Notes: generated by a model from the sequence alone, not told the origin. Positions 48,240-57,047 are shown, numbered from the stretch's first letter. The stretch is 64,000 nt of DNA from Mycolicibacterium wolinskyi (GCF_002101965.1 NZ_LQQA01000004.1:186001-250000), one strand, 5' to 3'. Made by a program: numbers and translations.

Positions 48240-48674
48240 ATGACGAACATGCGAAAAGTGACAACCACGGTCGGTGCGGCGGTCGTTCTGGCGGCCGCGG
48301 GTATGGCGGTCTCCAACGCAACGTCGTATGCGGAGCCGGAGGCAGGCGGTCATCAGGTGCGCTACACGCTCACGACGGGCGCGCCCTACGATTTCGATCT
48401 CTACTATCTGGCGACTCAGCCTCCGAGCAAGGAGGCCTATGACGCGGATCCCTACGCCTTCCTGCAGAAGGCTGAGGTGAACGTGGTCCCCGAGGCGCCG
48501 TGGGTCTTCGAGACCACGCTGGCCGATCCACAGTGGGCCATCTTCACCGTCGCCAGCACCACGCACGGCGGCCGGGGCGCGCCCAACGCGCACTGTGAGA
48601 TCGCGGTCGACGGCCAGGTCGCGGTCCAGAACGATCATCCCTACAGCCCGCGGTGCCAGCTCGGGCAGTGGTGA
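48240..48674 (+). CDS. small secreted protein (MmpS-like fold suspected)
   Basis: 144 residues. Sec signal peptide of about 32 residues with a VVLAAAGMAVSNATSYA cleavage region, then a mature domain of about 110 residues. The last 30 residues contain HCEIAVDGQVAVQNDH...PRCQLGQW, with two cysteines placed as in MmpS-type and related mycobacterial secreted beta-sandwich proteins; this assignment is tentative. It starts at ATG 48240 (or ATG 48249). It is divergent from urtA and directly upstream of the candidate SOS small gene on the same strand. Confidence 0.7.
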   Translation: MTNMRKVTTTVGAAVVLAAAGMAVSNATSYAEPEAGGHQVRYTLTTGAPYDFDLYYLATQPPSKEAYDADPYAFLQKAEVNVVPEAPWVFETTLADPQWAIFTVASTTHGGRGAPNAHCEIAVDGQVAVQNDHPYSPRCQLGQW

Positions 48675-48710
48675 CAGGCCGCTGAGCGACGCGCCCGCCG
48701 GCACGGTGAG

Positions 48711-48739
48711 TTGACAAACGCGTCGAACAATTGTTCGAT
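48711..48739 (+). promoter_or_regulatory. LexA-controlled promoter of the small gene
   Basis: TTGACA (48711-48716), a 17-bp spacer and TTCGAT (48734-48739). The 16-bp perfect palindrome TCGAACAATTGTTCGA (48723-48738) covers the spacer end and -10 and matches the mycobacterial LexA box at all 12 conserved positions. The arrangement equals that of the radical SAM gene at 55994-56022. The expected +1 falls at 48746-48747, on the ATG. Confidence 0.82.
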
Positions 48740-48746
48740 AAGAGGC

Positions 48747-48851
48747 ATGCGAGACGGTGCCCGGGTACGCGATCAAGCCATGCGCCCCGGTCGCACCGTC
48801 TCGATGTGCTTCGTGCTCCGGCGCCCCTGCAGGCGTCCGGGTACGGTCTGA
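48747..48851 (+). CDS. candidate SOS-induced small protein, 34 aa, possibly leaderless
   Basis: ATG to TGA, 34 codons, starting at the expected transcription start of a perfect LexA-boxed promoter. The peptide begins MRDGARVRDQAMRPG, is Arg-rich (9 Arg), has two cysteines (VSMCFVLRR and RPCRR), and no membrane helix. About three quarters of third codon positions are G/C, only moderately coding-like. There is no usable RBS (AAGAGG is one base from ATG), which fits leaderless translation. A GC-rich hairpin terminator follows 20 nt later, so promoter, ORF and terminator make a complete unit of about 165 nt. It could instead be a non-coding SOS RNA. I know no homologue. Confidence 0.5.
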   Translation: MRDGARVRDQAMRPGRTVSMCFVLRRPCRRPGTV

Positions 48852-48871
48852 CTGGGCAGCGCCCACGGCGG

Positions 48872-48907
48872 GCGCCGGTGCCGTACCCGAAACCGCGGCA
48901 CCGGCGC
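48872..48907. terminator. hairpin terminator
   Basis: GCGCCGGTGCC (48872-48882) and GGCACCGGCGC (48897-48907) pair perfectly across a 14-nt loop. It is followed on the plus strand by ACCCAATCTTTC. It lies between the small gene and the minus-strand hydrolase gene that ends at 48919, and can serve both. Confidence 0.75.
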
Positions 48908-48918
48908 ACCCAATCTTT

Positions 48919-49743
48919 CTAACTGGTCGGGCGGCCCTCCGCCGCCGTCACGGCGGCTGAGATGAGCGCCGCCAGCGCGGCGGGCGCCTCGACGTGCGCC
49001 AGGTGGCCTTGGTCGGCGAGGGGCACCACCGGCGCCTGAGGCAGCGCGTCGGCGAACGCGGCGAACGCGGTGCCGTAGGGTGCCTGACCCTCGTTGCGGG
49101 TGCCCAGAATCAACCTGACCGGCATGGGAAGCGTTCGGTAACGGTCCAGCGCCGGGGGGTGCGTGTTGATCGCCGCGAGTTCCTCGGCCAGCGGTCCGGC
49201 GAGCGGGCGCAGGACGGCCCAGGCGGGGCTGCGGCGCAGGTCGGCCACATAGTCGGCGGCGAATCCGGATACGTCGGTGTTGACGAGCGTCACCGCGCGG
49301 TCGAGATCCCCGGCGGCGATGGCTTGGCGGAGCGGTTGCACGACGTCGGGCGCGAACGGCCGGCTGACCGGTTCGTAGGCGGTCAGCGAGACGATCCGCT
49401 CGCACGTCAAGGCGGTCTCGAGCGCGATCAGCGCACCGTAGCTCCAGCCGAACAGATGGACATCGCCGAGCGCATCGATGATGTGGCGCAGGTCGTCGAC
49501 CTCGACGCGTACCGAGTAGTCGGCTCCGAGCGGACCGCTCGGATATCGACCGCGGCGATTGACCGTGATCACGGGGTTCGGCAGGTCGATCGAGTCGACC
49601 ACCTGGCGCCACGTCGCCGCGTCGGCCATCACTCCGGGCACAAGCAGGATCGGTGTGCCCGTGCCCGGGCGGACGTCCGCGGTCAACGCCGTACCGGCAC
49701 GGTCGAATACGAGGTTCTGCACTTCTGAGTGCGTGAAAGTCAT
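48919..49743 (-). CDS. alpha/beta hydrolase
   Basis: 274 residues. Nucleophile elbow FGWSYGAL (serine near 93), oxyanion segment [13 protein letters not shown], and the C-terminal histidine in [12 protein letters not shown]; the acid is probably the Asp in [11 protein letters not shown] or the residue before it. The substrate cannot be told. ATG 49743 ([11 protein letters not shown]) overlaps the fumarase stop by 4 nt, so it is the last gene of the nitrilase-amidase-fumarase operon. The open frame upstream of this start is a shadow. Confidence 0.82.
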   Translation of the reverse strand: MTFTHSEVQNLVFDRAGTALTADVRPGTGTPILLVPGVMADAATWRQVVDSIDLPNPVITVNRRGRYPSGPLGADYSVRVEVDDLRHIIDALGDVHLFGWSYGALIALETALTCERIVSLTAYEPVSRPFAPDVVQPLRQAIAAGDLDRAVTLVNTDVSGFAADYVADLRRSPAWAVLRPLAGPLAEELAAINTHPPALDRYRTLPMPVRLILGTRNEGQAPYGTAFAAFADALPQAPVVPLADQGHLAHVEAPAALAALISAAVTAAEGRPTS

Positions 49744-51389
49744 TGCGGTGCACGTCCGATCGTGAGTAGGGGGCGCTTGTCGCCGGCGTAGAAATCGTTG
49801 CCCTTGTCGTCGATGACGATGAACGCCGGAAAGTCCTCGACCTCGATCCGCATGACTGCCTCCATGCCCAGTTCGCCGTACTCGAGGACCTCGGTCGCCT
49901 TGATGCAATCCTGGGCGAGGCGTGCGGCGGGACCGCCGATGGAACCCAGGTAGAACCCACCGTGTCGGGCACACGCGCGCCGCACAACCTCTGACCGATT
50001 GCCTTTCGCGAGCATCACGAGCGATCCGCCGGCGGCTTGGAACTGCTCGACGTAGAAGTCCATGCGTCCGGCCGTGGTGGGCCCGAACGAACCCGAGGCG
50101 TAGCCATCGGGTTTCTTCGCCGGCCCCGCGTAGTAGACGGGATATCGGCGAAGGTATTCCGGCATCGGTTCACCGGCCGCCAGGCGCTCGCGGATCTTGG
50201 CGTGCGCGAGATCTCGTGCCACGACCAGAGTGCCGGTCAATGACACTCGCGTGCCAACCGGATGAGCCGCCAGTTGCGCACGGGTGTGGTCCAGTGATTC
50301 ATCAAGGTCGATGCGCACGGCCTCTCGGTCGGTGTCGATGCCGCCGGTGTCCGGCAGGAACTGTGCCGGGTCGGTTTCGAGTTGTTCGAGAAACGCCCCG
50401 CCACGGGTGATCTTGCCGAGCACGTGGCGGTCGGCGGCGCACGACACCGCCACCGCGATCGGTAGTGAGCCGCCGTGGCGGGGGAGGCGGACGACACGCA
50501 CGTCGTGGCAGAAGTATTTGCCGCCGAACTGTGCGCCGATGCCGAGACGCTGGGTGGCCGCGAGCACCTGCTGCTCGAAGTCGAGGTCCCGAAAGCCGTT
50601 GCCTGCCGATGATCCCGCCGTGGGCAGGGTGTCGAGGTGGTGTGCGGATGCGAGTTTGGCCGTCTTGAGCGCGAATTCGGCACTCGTCCCGCCGATCACG
50701 ATCGCCAGGTGATACGGCGGGCAGGCTGATGTACCGATCTCGGCCGCCTTGGTCACGACGAAGTCCAGGAGGCGGTCGCGGTCGAGGAGGGCAGGCGTCT
50801 GCTGGAACAGGAAGCTCTTGTTCGCGCTTCCGCAGCCCTTGGCGATGAACAGAAATCGGTAGGCATCGTCGCCGTCGGCGAGAATCTCGATCTGTGCGGG
50901 CAGGTTGGTGCCGGTGTTGCGCTCGTCGAACATCGACAGCGGCGCCAGTTGTGAGTAGCGCAGATTGAGGGTCGTGTAAGCCCGGGTGACGCCGCGTGAA
51001 AGGTGTTGCGCATCAGCGCCGTCGGTGAGTACATGGCGGCCCCGGCTCGCGTGGATGATGGCGGTCCCGGTGTCCTGGCACATCGGCAGCACCCCGCCCG
51101 CGGCGATGTTGGCGTTGCGCAAGAGTTCCGTGGCCACGAAGCGGTCGTTCGGTGAGGATTCGGGATCGTCGAGTATCGCCGCGATCTGGCGAAGATGACT
51201 GGTCCGCAACAGATGCGACACATCGCGATAGGCCTCGAAGGCGAGTTGTTCGAGGACGTGTGGGCTGATTTCGAGGAACGTACGGCCCGCGGCATGTACT
51301 GTGCCGATCGCATCGGGCTCGGTATCGAGCCGCCGATACTCCGTGCCGTCGGGGCCGGTCGGCAACAGCGGGGTGTAGTCGCCGGTCAT
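49740..51389 (-). CDS. class I fumarate hydratase ([4Fe-4S], FumA/B type)
   Basis: 549 residues, the usual length of FumA-type fumarases. Cluster cysteines are in LPMCQDTGT (104), [10 protein letters not shown] and AVSCAADRH; the C-terminal beta domain has [22 protein letters not shown] and [31 protein letters not shown]. It hydrates fumarate to L-malate; relatives also act on mesaconate and similar acids. Mycobacteria normally rely on class II FumC for the TCA cycle, so this oxygen-sensitive enzyme inside an amidase operon suggests a dedicated catabolic role. ATG overlaps the alpha/beta hydrolase gene and the amidase stop. Confidence 0.92.
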   Translation of the reverse strand: MTGDYTPLLPTGPDGTEYRRLDTEPDAIGTVHAAGRTFLEISPHVLEQLAFEAYRDVSHLLRTSHLRQIAAILDDPESSPNDRFVATELLRNANIAAGGVLPMCQDTGTAIIHASRGRHVLTDGADAQHLSRGVTRAYTTLNLRYSQLAPLSMFDERNTGTNLPAQIEILADGDDAYRFLFIAKGCGSANKSFLFQQTPALLDRDRLLDFVVTKAAEIGTSACPPYHLAIVIGGTSAEFALKTAKLASAHHLDTLPTAGSSAGNGFRDLDFEQQVLAATQRLGIGAQFGGKYFCHDVRVVRLPRHGGSLPIAVAVSCAADRHVLGKITRGGAFLEQLETDPAQFLPDTGGIDTDREAVRIDLDESLDHTRAQLAAHPVGTRVSLTGTLVVARDLAHAKIRERLAAGEPMPEYLRRYPVYYAGPAKKPDGYASGSFGPTTAGRMDFYVEQFQAAGGSLVMLAKGNRSEVVRRACARHGGFYLGSIGGPAARLAQDCIKATEVLEYGELGMEAVMRIEVEDFPAFIVIDDKGNDFYAGDKRPLLTIGRAPQ

Positions 51390-52738
51390 CGTTGCGCTCG
51401 TTCGACGCGGTCAGCGAGCGCGAACAGGAGGTGCTCTCGGCCCGGTGCGGTGATGAGTTGCAGGCCGACGGGCAGCCCCGCCACCGTGCCGGCCGGAATA
51501 CTCAGTGCCGGATGGCCGGTGAGATTCCACGGGCTGGTCAATGACAGCAGGGCCGACCGTACCTCCACTGCCTGACCGTCGATGACGTGGGCGCGCCTGC
51601 CGAGATCAGTGGCCACCGTCGGCACAGTCGGCATGGCCAGCACGTCGAACCGGCCGAGCAGTTCGACGATACTGGCGCGCAACATGTTTCGCGTACGGTC
51701 CGCACGGACGTACTGCCACGCCGGGGTGTCTCGGCCGCGGATCAACCGTTCGACGACCTCGGGATCGATGTCATCTCGGTGATCGGCGAGGGCGTCGGCG
51801 TGTTCGGTGTAGGCCTCGCTCGCCTGCAACACGCTCAGCACCGCGAACAGTTCGCCTGCCCGGAACGGGAGTTCGGTGTCGACGGCGCTGATACCGGCCT
51901 GATCCATCGCAGTGCGCACGGTTGCGACGATCGCCGGGTCGGTGGGTCCGATGCAGGTCGGGTCGATCCACGCGAGCAGGGGGCTGCGGGGGTCGGGATC
52001 GGGCGCGCGACCGGCCATCGCCGCGTAACCGGCCGCCGCGTCGGCCGCGGTGCGGGCGAACACGCCCACGTGGTCCAGCGACGCAGCCAGCGGCCGGACG
52101 CCGTCGATGGGTATCGCCCCGTACGCCGGCTTGAACCCGACTATGCCGCACAGTGCGGCGGGCACCCGTACCGAGCCCGCCGTATCGGTTCCGACAGCCA
52201 GTGGCACCATGCCCGCCGCCGTCGCCACCGCGCCGCCACCGCTGGACCCGCCGCTGATCTTGTCGGTATCCCAAGGGTTTCGGGATGCTCCGTGCAACGA
52301 TCGGTCGCCGGTGGCTCCGTACGCGAACTCATGCAGGACGTTTCGTCCCACGATCACCGCACCCGCCGCGCGCAGCCGTGCGACACACGTGGCGTCCGCT
52401 TCGGCGGGGTGGTCCGGGTGCACCGCCGACCCGGACGTGGTGATCTGGCCTTCGACATCGATGAGGTCCTTGACGGACACCGGGATGCCGTGCAGCGGAC
52501 CGTGATCCAATCCACGCGCAAGGTCTGCGTCAGCCTGCCGGGCGGCGGCCAGCGCCGCGTCGGCGTCGACGGTGGTGAACGCGTTGAGGATCGGGTTGAG
52601 GCGGGCGATCGCGGCCAGGCTCTCCTCGACGAGTTCCACGCAGGTGGTGCGGCCGGCACGGAGATCCGTTGCGAGCGAGCTGATATCGCGCTGGCGGAAG
52701 TACCCGCTCAATGCGGCGGTTTCGACTAGGTCGGTCAT
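51386..52738 (-). CDS. amidase signature family hydrolase
   Basis: 450 residues with a complete Ser-cisSer-Lys triad: Lys90 ([13 protein letters not shown]), cis-Ser at 165-166 (SGGSSGGGA) and nucleophile Ser189 ([15 protein letters not shown]). It hydrolyses a carboxamide to acid and ammonia; relatives include indoleacetamide, nicotinamide-like and allophanate hydrolases. The sequence does not carry the C-terminal domain of allophanate hydrolase. ATG 52738 lies one base from the permease stop, and its own stop overlaps the fumarase ATG. Confidence 0.9.
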   Translation of the reverse strand: MTDLVETAALSGYFRQRDISSLATDLRAGRTTCVELVEESLAAIARLNPILNAFTTVDADAALAAARQADADLARGLDHGPLHGIPVSVKDLIDVEGQITTSGSAVHPDHPAEADATCVARLRAAGAVIVGRNVLHEFAYGATGDRSLHGASRNPWDTDKISGGSSGGGAVATAAGMVPLAVGTDTAGSVRVPAALCGIVGFKPAYGAIPIDGVRPLAASLDHVGVFARTAADAAAGYAAMAGRAPDPDPRSPLLAWIDPTCIGPTDPAIVATVRTAMDQAGISAVDTELPFRAGELFAVLSVLQASEAYTEHADALADHRDDIDPEVVERLIRGRDTPAWQYVRADRTRNMLRASIVELLGRFDVLAMPTVPTVATDLGRRAHVIDGQAVEVRSALLSLTSPWNLTGHPALSIPAGTVAGLPVGLQLITAPGREHLLFALADRVERAQR

Positions 52739-52739
52739 A

Positions 52740-53870
52740 TCAGATTCCTGGAAGTAATTGCAGCGGCGGGATGATGACGGACGTGGCGACTGCCATGGCT
52801 GCCACATTGCCGATGAAGGGGTGAAAATCGGTTGGCAGCCGGGAGGAAATCGCCGCTGCCAGAGGTGGGCTCAGCAGCGCGCCCAGCACTGCTCCGGCGA
52901 CTATGGAGACCGCTGTGCCCCCATAGGTGAGCACACACGCCGGGGCGACGGACACGACCGGCACGAACGTGGGGTAGAAGGGCTTTCGGGCCCACTGCCC
53001 GCGCCACAATGTCACGGCGATGATCGCGGTGATCGCCTGGGCGACCAGGATCTGCGGCAGGAGACCCGAACCGTAGGCCACCATTGCCGGGTTGAGCAGA
53101 TAGGCGAGGACGACACCGGCGATCAGGCCGAAGCTCGCCCACTCACTGCCGAAGAACTGCGCTTCGGAGAAGTCGGCCAGGCAGCGACGCAAGAGCCAAC
53201 CCGGCCCGTGCTTTTGAGCGCCTGTACCGACATCTGCCACCGCGGGCGCGCGTTGCAGGTGCAGCGGGGAGGGCAACCAGGGCAGGTGCCGGCACAGCGT
53301 GAAGGCGATCACCGCAGCGACCGCCATCCCAGCGGTTATTCCGACAACGGGTGGGAGGGTCAGCCGCGAACAGAGGTCGGCGCCGAGCACCGACAGCGGA
53401 GGCGTGATCAGGCCGCCGAGCACGCCTCCGGTCAGCACAGTCTTGGCCTCGGCGCCGAACATCAGCACGACGGTGGGCGATACCGAGACGAACGGGACGA
53501 ACAGCGGTTGCCAGGTGCCTTCGGACAGCGTCCAGCCCCACACAAGATTGCTGATGGCCACTCCCAGTAGTGAACTCGCGAGGGTCGCGACCCACAGTCC
53601 GGATCCGCAGGCTTGGGCGAACCCCTGACAGGGGCGCCGTTTCATCTGTAACCGGTGCGCCACCACACCGCCCGCGAGCAGGCCGGCGCCGGCCAGTGCG
53701 CTCCCGTAGAAGTTGGGTTCGCTTGCCGCGGCGGCGATCATGTCGAGCATCGGTGCGACGACGTGCAGGCTGCCGGTCCACAACAGGGCGGCCAACAGAC
53801 AGATGGCGGCGACGAGCGGCCACAGCGGAAGGGCGGCACTCTGGGGGCGCGTCGAGGGCGCGGTTGCCAT
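52740..53870 (-). CDS. unrecognised multi-pass permease with internal repeat
   Basis: 376 residues and 8-10 hydrophobic segments. I do not recognise the family. Two halves show a related segment: FVPFVSVSPTVVLMFGAEA..TGGVLGGLITPPL (about 135-175) and FVPVVSVAPACVLTYGGTA..AGAVLGALLSPPL (about 310-350). That points to a two-fold pseudo-repeat as in many secondary transporters. The middle is a polar loop (ADVGTGAQKHGPG). Its position between nitrilase and amidase genes suggests uptake of the amide or nitrile substrate; this is inference. ATG 53870. Confidence 0.75.
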   Translation of the reverse strand: MATAPSTRPQSAALPLWPLVAAICLLAALLWTGSLHVVAPMLDMIAAAASEPNFYGSALAGAGLLAGGVVAHRLQMKRRPCQGFAQACGSGLWVATLASSLLGVAISNLVWGWTLSEGTWQPLFVPFVSVSPTVVLMFGAEAKTVLTGGVLGGLITPPLSVLGADLCSRLTLPPVVGITAGMAVAAVIAFTLCRHLPWLPSPLHLQRAPAVADVGTGAQKHGPGWLLRRCLADFSEAQFFGSEWASFGLIAGVVLAYLLNPAMVAYGSGLLPQILVAQAITAIIAVTLWRGQWARKPFYPTFVPVVSVAPACVLTYGGTAVSIVAGAVLGALLSPPLAAAISSRLPTDFHPFIGNVAAMAVATSVIIPPLQLLPGI

Positions 53871-53879
53871 GTCGGTGCC

Positions 53880-54791
53880 TCAGCGGGGGAGCGCCGTGCC
53901 GCCGCGGTATCCGAGCAGCTGATCGTAGAGATCGGTGCGGCGGTCGCGGTGAAGATCGTTGAACTGATTCCAGATCGGCGCACCGCGCGACGCGGTGATG
54001 TCGATGTCGGCGTAGAGGATCGTGTCTTCGTCCGGCCCGGCGATGCGGTCGATGGGCCATCCGTTGGTCCCCGCGATCAGTGAGTTGCCCATGAAACCCG
54101 ATGTGCGTTCGGTGCCGATCCGATCCGCGGTCGCGATGAACACGTTGTTGACATGCGCGGCCGTCATGGTGAGGTACGCGGCCATGCAGGTGCCGCTCGC
54201 GTCGTAGAGCGGCGGCGGGGTCCACACCCACCCGGTGGGGATGCAGATGATGTCGGCGCCTTGCTGCGTGACGATGCGCGCGGTTTCGGGGAACCAGATG
54301 TCCCAGCACACCAACAGGCCGATCCGGCCGATCTTGGTGTGGAACACCGGGTAGCCGAGATCGCCGGGGGAGAAGAACAACTTCTCCTCGTTCCAGAGGT
54401 GGGTCTTGCGGTACTTGCCGATGTACCCGTCGGGGCCGACGAGGACTGCGGTGTCGAACAGTTCTACTCCGTCGAGCTCGGGCAGGCAGCCCACGATGTA
54501 CACGTCGTGCGCTGCGGCGAACTCGACCCAGCCGGTCACGGTCGCACCGGACGGCACCGCCTCGGCGTGGGCGTACGCCTCGTCCCGCGATTCAAAGGTG
54601 TATCCGGTGGTGGCCAGCTCGGGCAGCACGATGAGATTGGCCCCTTCAGCTACTGCCGCGTGGAGGCGTTCGTACACCGCCTCGGAGTTGGCCTTGAGGT
54701 TCTCGACGCCGACCTGAGGATTGAACTGCACGACGGCCACGCGTGCCGGGCTGTGCCGATGAGTCTCTTGTGATGCGTCCTGATCAGGCAT
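53880..54791 (-). CDS. nitrilase-superfamily carbon-nitrogen hydrolase
   Basis: 303 residues. The catalytic triad is visible as Glu58 (LPELATTGY), Lys129 (KYRKTHLW) and Cys162 (LLVCWDIWFPE). The AVVQFNPQVGVENLKAN start and KYRKTHLWNEEKLFF segment point to the amidase or N-carbamoyl-amide hydrolase branches rather than true nitrilases. It acts in the cytoplasm. ATG 54791 has AAAGGGA six bases upstream. It is first gene of a five-gene operon divergent from a LacI regulator. Confidence 0.88.
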   Translation of the reverse strand: MPDQDASQETHRHSPARVAVVQFNPQVGVENLKANSEAVYERLHAAVAEGANLIVLPELATTGYTFESRDEAYAHAEAVPSGATVTGWVEFAAAHDVYIVGCLPELDGVELFDTAVLVGPDGYIGKYRKTHLWNEEKLFFSPGDLGYPVFHTKIGRIGLLVCWDIWFPETARIVTQQGADIICIPTGWVWTPPPLYDASGTCMAAYLTMTAAHVNNVFIATADRIGTERTSGFMGNSLIAGTNGWPIDRIAGPDEDTILYADIDITASRGAPIWNQFNDLHRDRRTDLYDQLLGYRGGTALPR

Positions 54792-54855
54792 GACGGTCCC
54801 TTTTCTGTTGACGGGCTGGTCGATGTAGAGCCGTGCGACACGTCCGACCCGATTT

Positions 54856-54890
54856 GCCCGAACGTTCGGGCCGAACGTTCGGGCTATACT
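54856..54890. promoter_or_regulatory. tandem palindromic LacI-type operators over a promoter
   Basis: Perfect 16-bp palindrome GCCCGAACGTTCGGGC at 54856-54871, followed directly by a second, CCGAACGTTCGG, at 54871-54882. A further half-site CCCGAAC is at 54894-54900. A good -10, TATACT, for the regulator gene is at 54885-54890. Central CG with even symmetry is typical of LacI family sites. The site lies between the divergent nitrilase operon and its LacI gene. Confidence 0.85.
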
Positions 54891-54950
54891 GCTCCCGAAC
54901 GCGCGCCGCTGTCAAGGGCTCGTGTGGCGGATGTCGGACAGCAAACAGGA

Positions 54951-55976
54951 ATGCGGGAAGTGGCCAAGTCGAAACAGGCGACGTTGCAGTCGATCGCGGA
55001 CGATCTCGGTCTGCACGTGTCGACCGTCGCGCGGGTGCTCAACGGCATGCGGCAGGGCGAACGCGCGGCGTCGGGCGCCACCGCTGAACGGATTCGCAAA
55101 CGGGCCGCGGAGGTGAACTACCGGCCCAATCCGCATGCGGCCAGCTTGCGCACGCGCCGGACCAACCTCATCGGCGTACTCGTGCCGCGGCTGAGCGACG
55201 TCGTACTGGCCACGGTCTACGAGGGCATCGAATCCGCCGCATCCGCGCGGGGTTTGACGGCGTTCGTGGCAAACACTCAAGACGAGCCTGCCGATCAGCG
55301 CAAGCGGATCGAGATGATGCTCGACCGCCGGGTCGACGGCCTGATCCTCGGCGATGCCCGCGCCGACGACCACACCGTCCTCGAAGAGCTGAGGCGGCGC
55401 GAAGTGCCGTTCGTGTTGGTCAACCGGAGCGTGGCCGGATATCCCGCGGCCACCTGCGACAACTATCTCGGTGGGCGGTTGGCCGCCGAACATCTGCTGG
55501 AACTCGGGCACCGCGACGTCGGGGTGATTGCCGGCCTCGCGCACGCCAGCACCGGAATCGACCGGCCCGCCGGTTTCGTCGACCGGTATCGCGAGGCGGG
55601 TATCGAGGTGCCCGCCGACAACATCGTGTTCTCAGGGCTCGACAGCCACGGCGGCCATTACGCCGCGGACCGGCTGCTGGCCGGGCCGACGCCGCCGACG
55701 GCCCTGTTCGCGGTCAACGATTTCGCGGCCATCGGCGCGGCCGGCGCGATCCGCAACCATGGGCTGCGGGTGGGCGACGACGTGTCGTTGATCGGGTTCA
55801 ACAACATCGCGCTCACCGCCGAGCTGCATGTCCCGCTCACGTCGATCGAGTCGCATGCGTTCGACATGGGGCGCGACGCGGTGCAATTGCTGACCGAGGC
55901 GCTGGCCGGCCAGGAGCCGGATCAGCTCCGCACGACACCGGTCCTCGTGGCGCGGGAGTCGACCCGCGCGGCTTGA
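54951..55976 (+). CDS. LacI family transcriptional regulator
   Basis: 341 residues from ATG 54951. The helix-turn-helix TLQSIADDLGLHVSTVARVLNG lies near residues 9-30 and the hinge NYRPNPHAASLRTRRTNLIGVLVP near 52-75. The periplasmic-binding-protein-like effector domain has VDGLILGDAR, HRDVGVIAG and VSLIGFNNIALTAELHVPLTSIES. Start choice is uncertain: GTG 54924 (AAGGG upstream) adds nine poorly coding codons, and GTG 54960 is also possible. It faces the nitrilase operon across two palindromes and should repress it until a pathway intermediate binds. Confidence 0.9.
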   Translation: MREVAKSKQATLQSIADDLGLHVSTVARVLNGMRQGERAASGATAERIRKRAAEVNYRPNPHAASLRTRRTNLIGVLVPRLSDVVLATVYEGIESAASARGLTAFVANTQDEPADQRKRIEMMLDRRVDGLILGDARADDHTVLEELRRREVPFVLVNRSVAGYPAATCDNYLGGRLAAEHLLELGHRDVGVIAGLAHASTGIDRPAGFVDRYREAGIEVPADNIVFSGLDSHGGHYAADRLLAGPTPPTALFAVNDFAAIGAAGAIRNHGLRVGDDVSLIGFNNIALTAELHVPLTSIESHAFDMGRDAVQLLTEALAGQEPDQLRTTPVLVARESTRAA

Positions 55977-55993
55977 GCGCCCGGGGCGTCGCC

Positions 55994-56022
55994 TTGACTT
56001 CGACGTCGAACGAATGTTCGAT
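55994..56022 (+). promoter_or_regulatory. LexA-controlled promoter of the radical SAM gene
   Basis: TTGACT (55994-55999), 17-bp spacer, TTCGAT (56017-56022). The LexA box TCGAACGAATGTTCGA (56006-56021) overlaps the -10 and fits the consensus at all 12 conserved positions. The expected +1 coincides with the GTG at 56029. Confidence 0.88.
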
Positions 56023-56028
56023 GGACGT

Positions 56029-57045
56029 GTGCGGTGGGATCGACAGGCCGTCAAGGTTGACGACGGTGCGCTGCCCGGCCTGCAACGGGTCGGATTCGTG
56101 CGCAGCGTCCGCTCGCCGCAGTTCGAGGGCATCACGTTCCATGAGGTGCTGTGCAAATCGGCGTTGAACAAGGTGCCCGCGGCGTCGGCGCTGCCGTTCC
56201 GCTTCACGGTCAACGGCTACCGCGGCTGCAGCCATGCGTGCCGATACTGTTTCGCCCGCCCCACTCACGAGTACCTCGATCTGGACTGCGGCACGGACTT
56301 CGATTCGCAGATCGTCGTCAAGACCAACGTCGCCGAGGTCTTGCGCCGCGAGTTGCGGCGGCCGTCGTGGACGCATGAAACGGTGGCCCTCGGTACGAAC
56401 ACCGACCCCTATCAGCGGGCCGAGGGCAGGTACGGGTTGATGCCCGGGATCATTGGCGCGCTGGCTGATTCGTACACGCCGTTCTCGATCCTCACGAAGG
56501 GCACGCTGCTGCGCCGCGACCTCGGGCTGATCGCCGAGGCGTCGCGACGCGTCGACGTCAGCATCGCGGTGTCGCTGGCGATCGGTGAGGCCGACCTGCA
56601 CCACGACATCGAGCCGGGTACGCCGACGCCCCAGGCCCGCCTGGGCCTGATCACGGCCATCCGCGAGGCCGGTCTGGACTGCCACGTCATGGTCGCGCCG
56701 GTGCTGCCGTATCTCACCGACTCGGCCGATCAGCTCGACGCCTTGCTCGGTCGCATCGCGGCTGCCGGAGCCACCGGTGTGACGGTGTTCGGACTCCATC
56801 TGCGCGGTTCGACCCGGGGCTGGTTCATGTCGTGGCTCGCGCGCTCGCATCCCGAATTGACGTGGCGTTATCGCGAGTTGTACCGGCGCGGCGCATATCT
56901 GCCCGCCGAGTACCGCGACGCACTGCGGGCTCGAGTGCAACCGCTGATCCGCGCACACGGATTGGCGGCCGGTCCGCGCGCGATGTCGCCCGCCCCGGTT
57001 CTCGGTGAGCGCGCGCCGGAGCCGGTCCAGCAGACCCTGTTCTGA
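56029..57045 (+). CDS. SOS-regulated radical SAM protein (Rv2578c/SplB-like)
   Basis: 338 residues. The radical SAM cluster motif C-x3-C-x2-C is GCSHACRYCFARPTH (Cys 67, 71, 74), followed by ALGTNTDPYQRAEG and the GLTR-like FSILTKGTLLRRD. The family is related to spore photoproduct lyase-type and Rv2578c proteins; the substrate is unknown. GTG 56029 (RWDRQAVKV) matches the start I recall for the M. tuberculosis protein; ATG 56014 lies inside the LexA box. With GTG at the predicted +1 the mRNA would be leaderless. A DNA-repair role is likely from LexA control. Confidence 0.88.
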   Translation: MRWDRQAVKVDDGALPGLQRVGFVRSVRSPQFEGITFHEVLCKSALNKVPAASALPFRFTVNGYRGCSHACRYCFARPTHEYLDLDCGTDFDSQIVVKTNVAEVLRRELRRPSWTHETVALGTNTDPYQRAEGRYGLMPGIIGALADSYTPFSILTKGTLLRRDLGLIAEASRRVDVSIAVSLAIGEADLHHDIEPGTPTPQARLGLITAIREAGLDCHVMVAPVLPYLTDSADQLDALLGRIAAAGATGVTVFGLHLRGSTRGWFMSWLARSHPELTWRYRELYRRGAYLPAEYRDALRARVQPLIRAHGLAAGPRAMSPAPVLGERAPEPVQQTLF

Positions 57046-57047
57046 GT

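Noticed and set aside
48757..48960. Alternative longer open frames overlapping the candidate SOS small gene
   Set aside because: They run through the terminator hairpin into the end of the hydrolase gene and have no start codon at the promoter.
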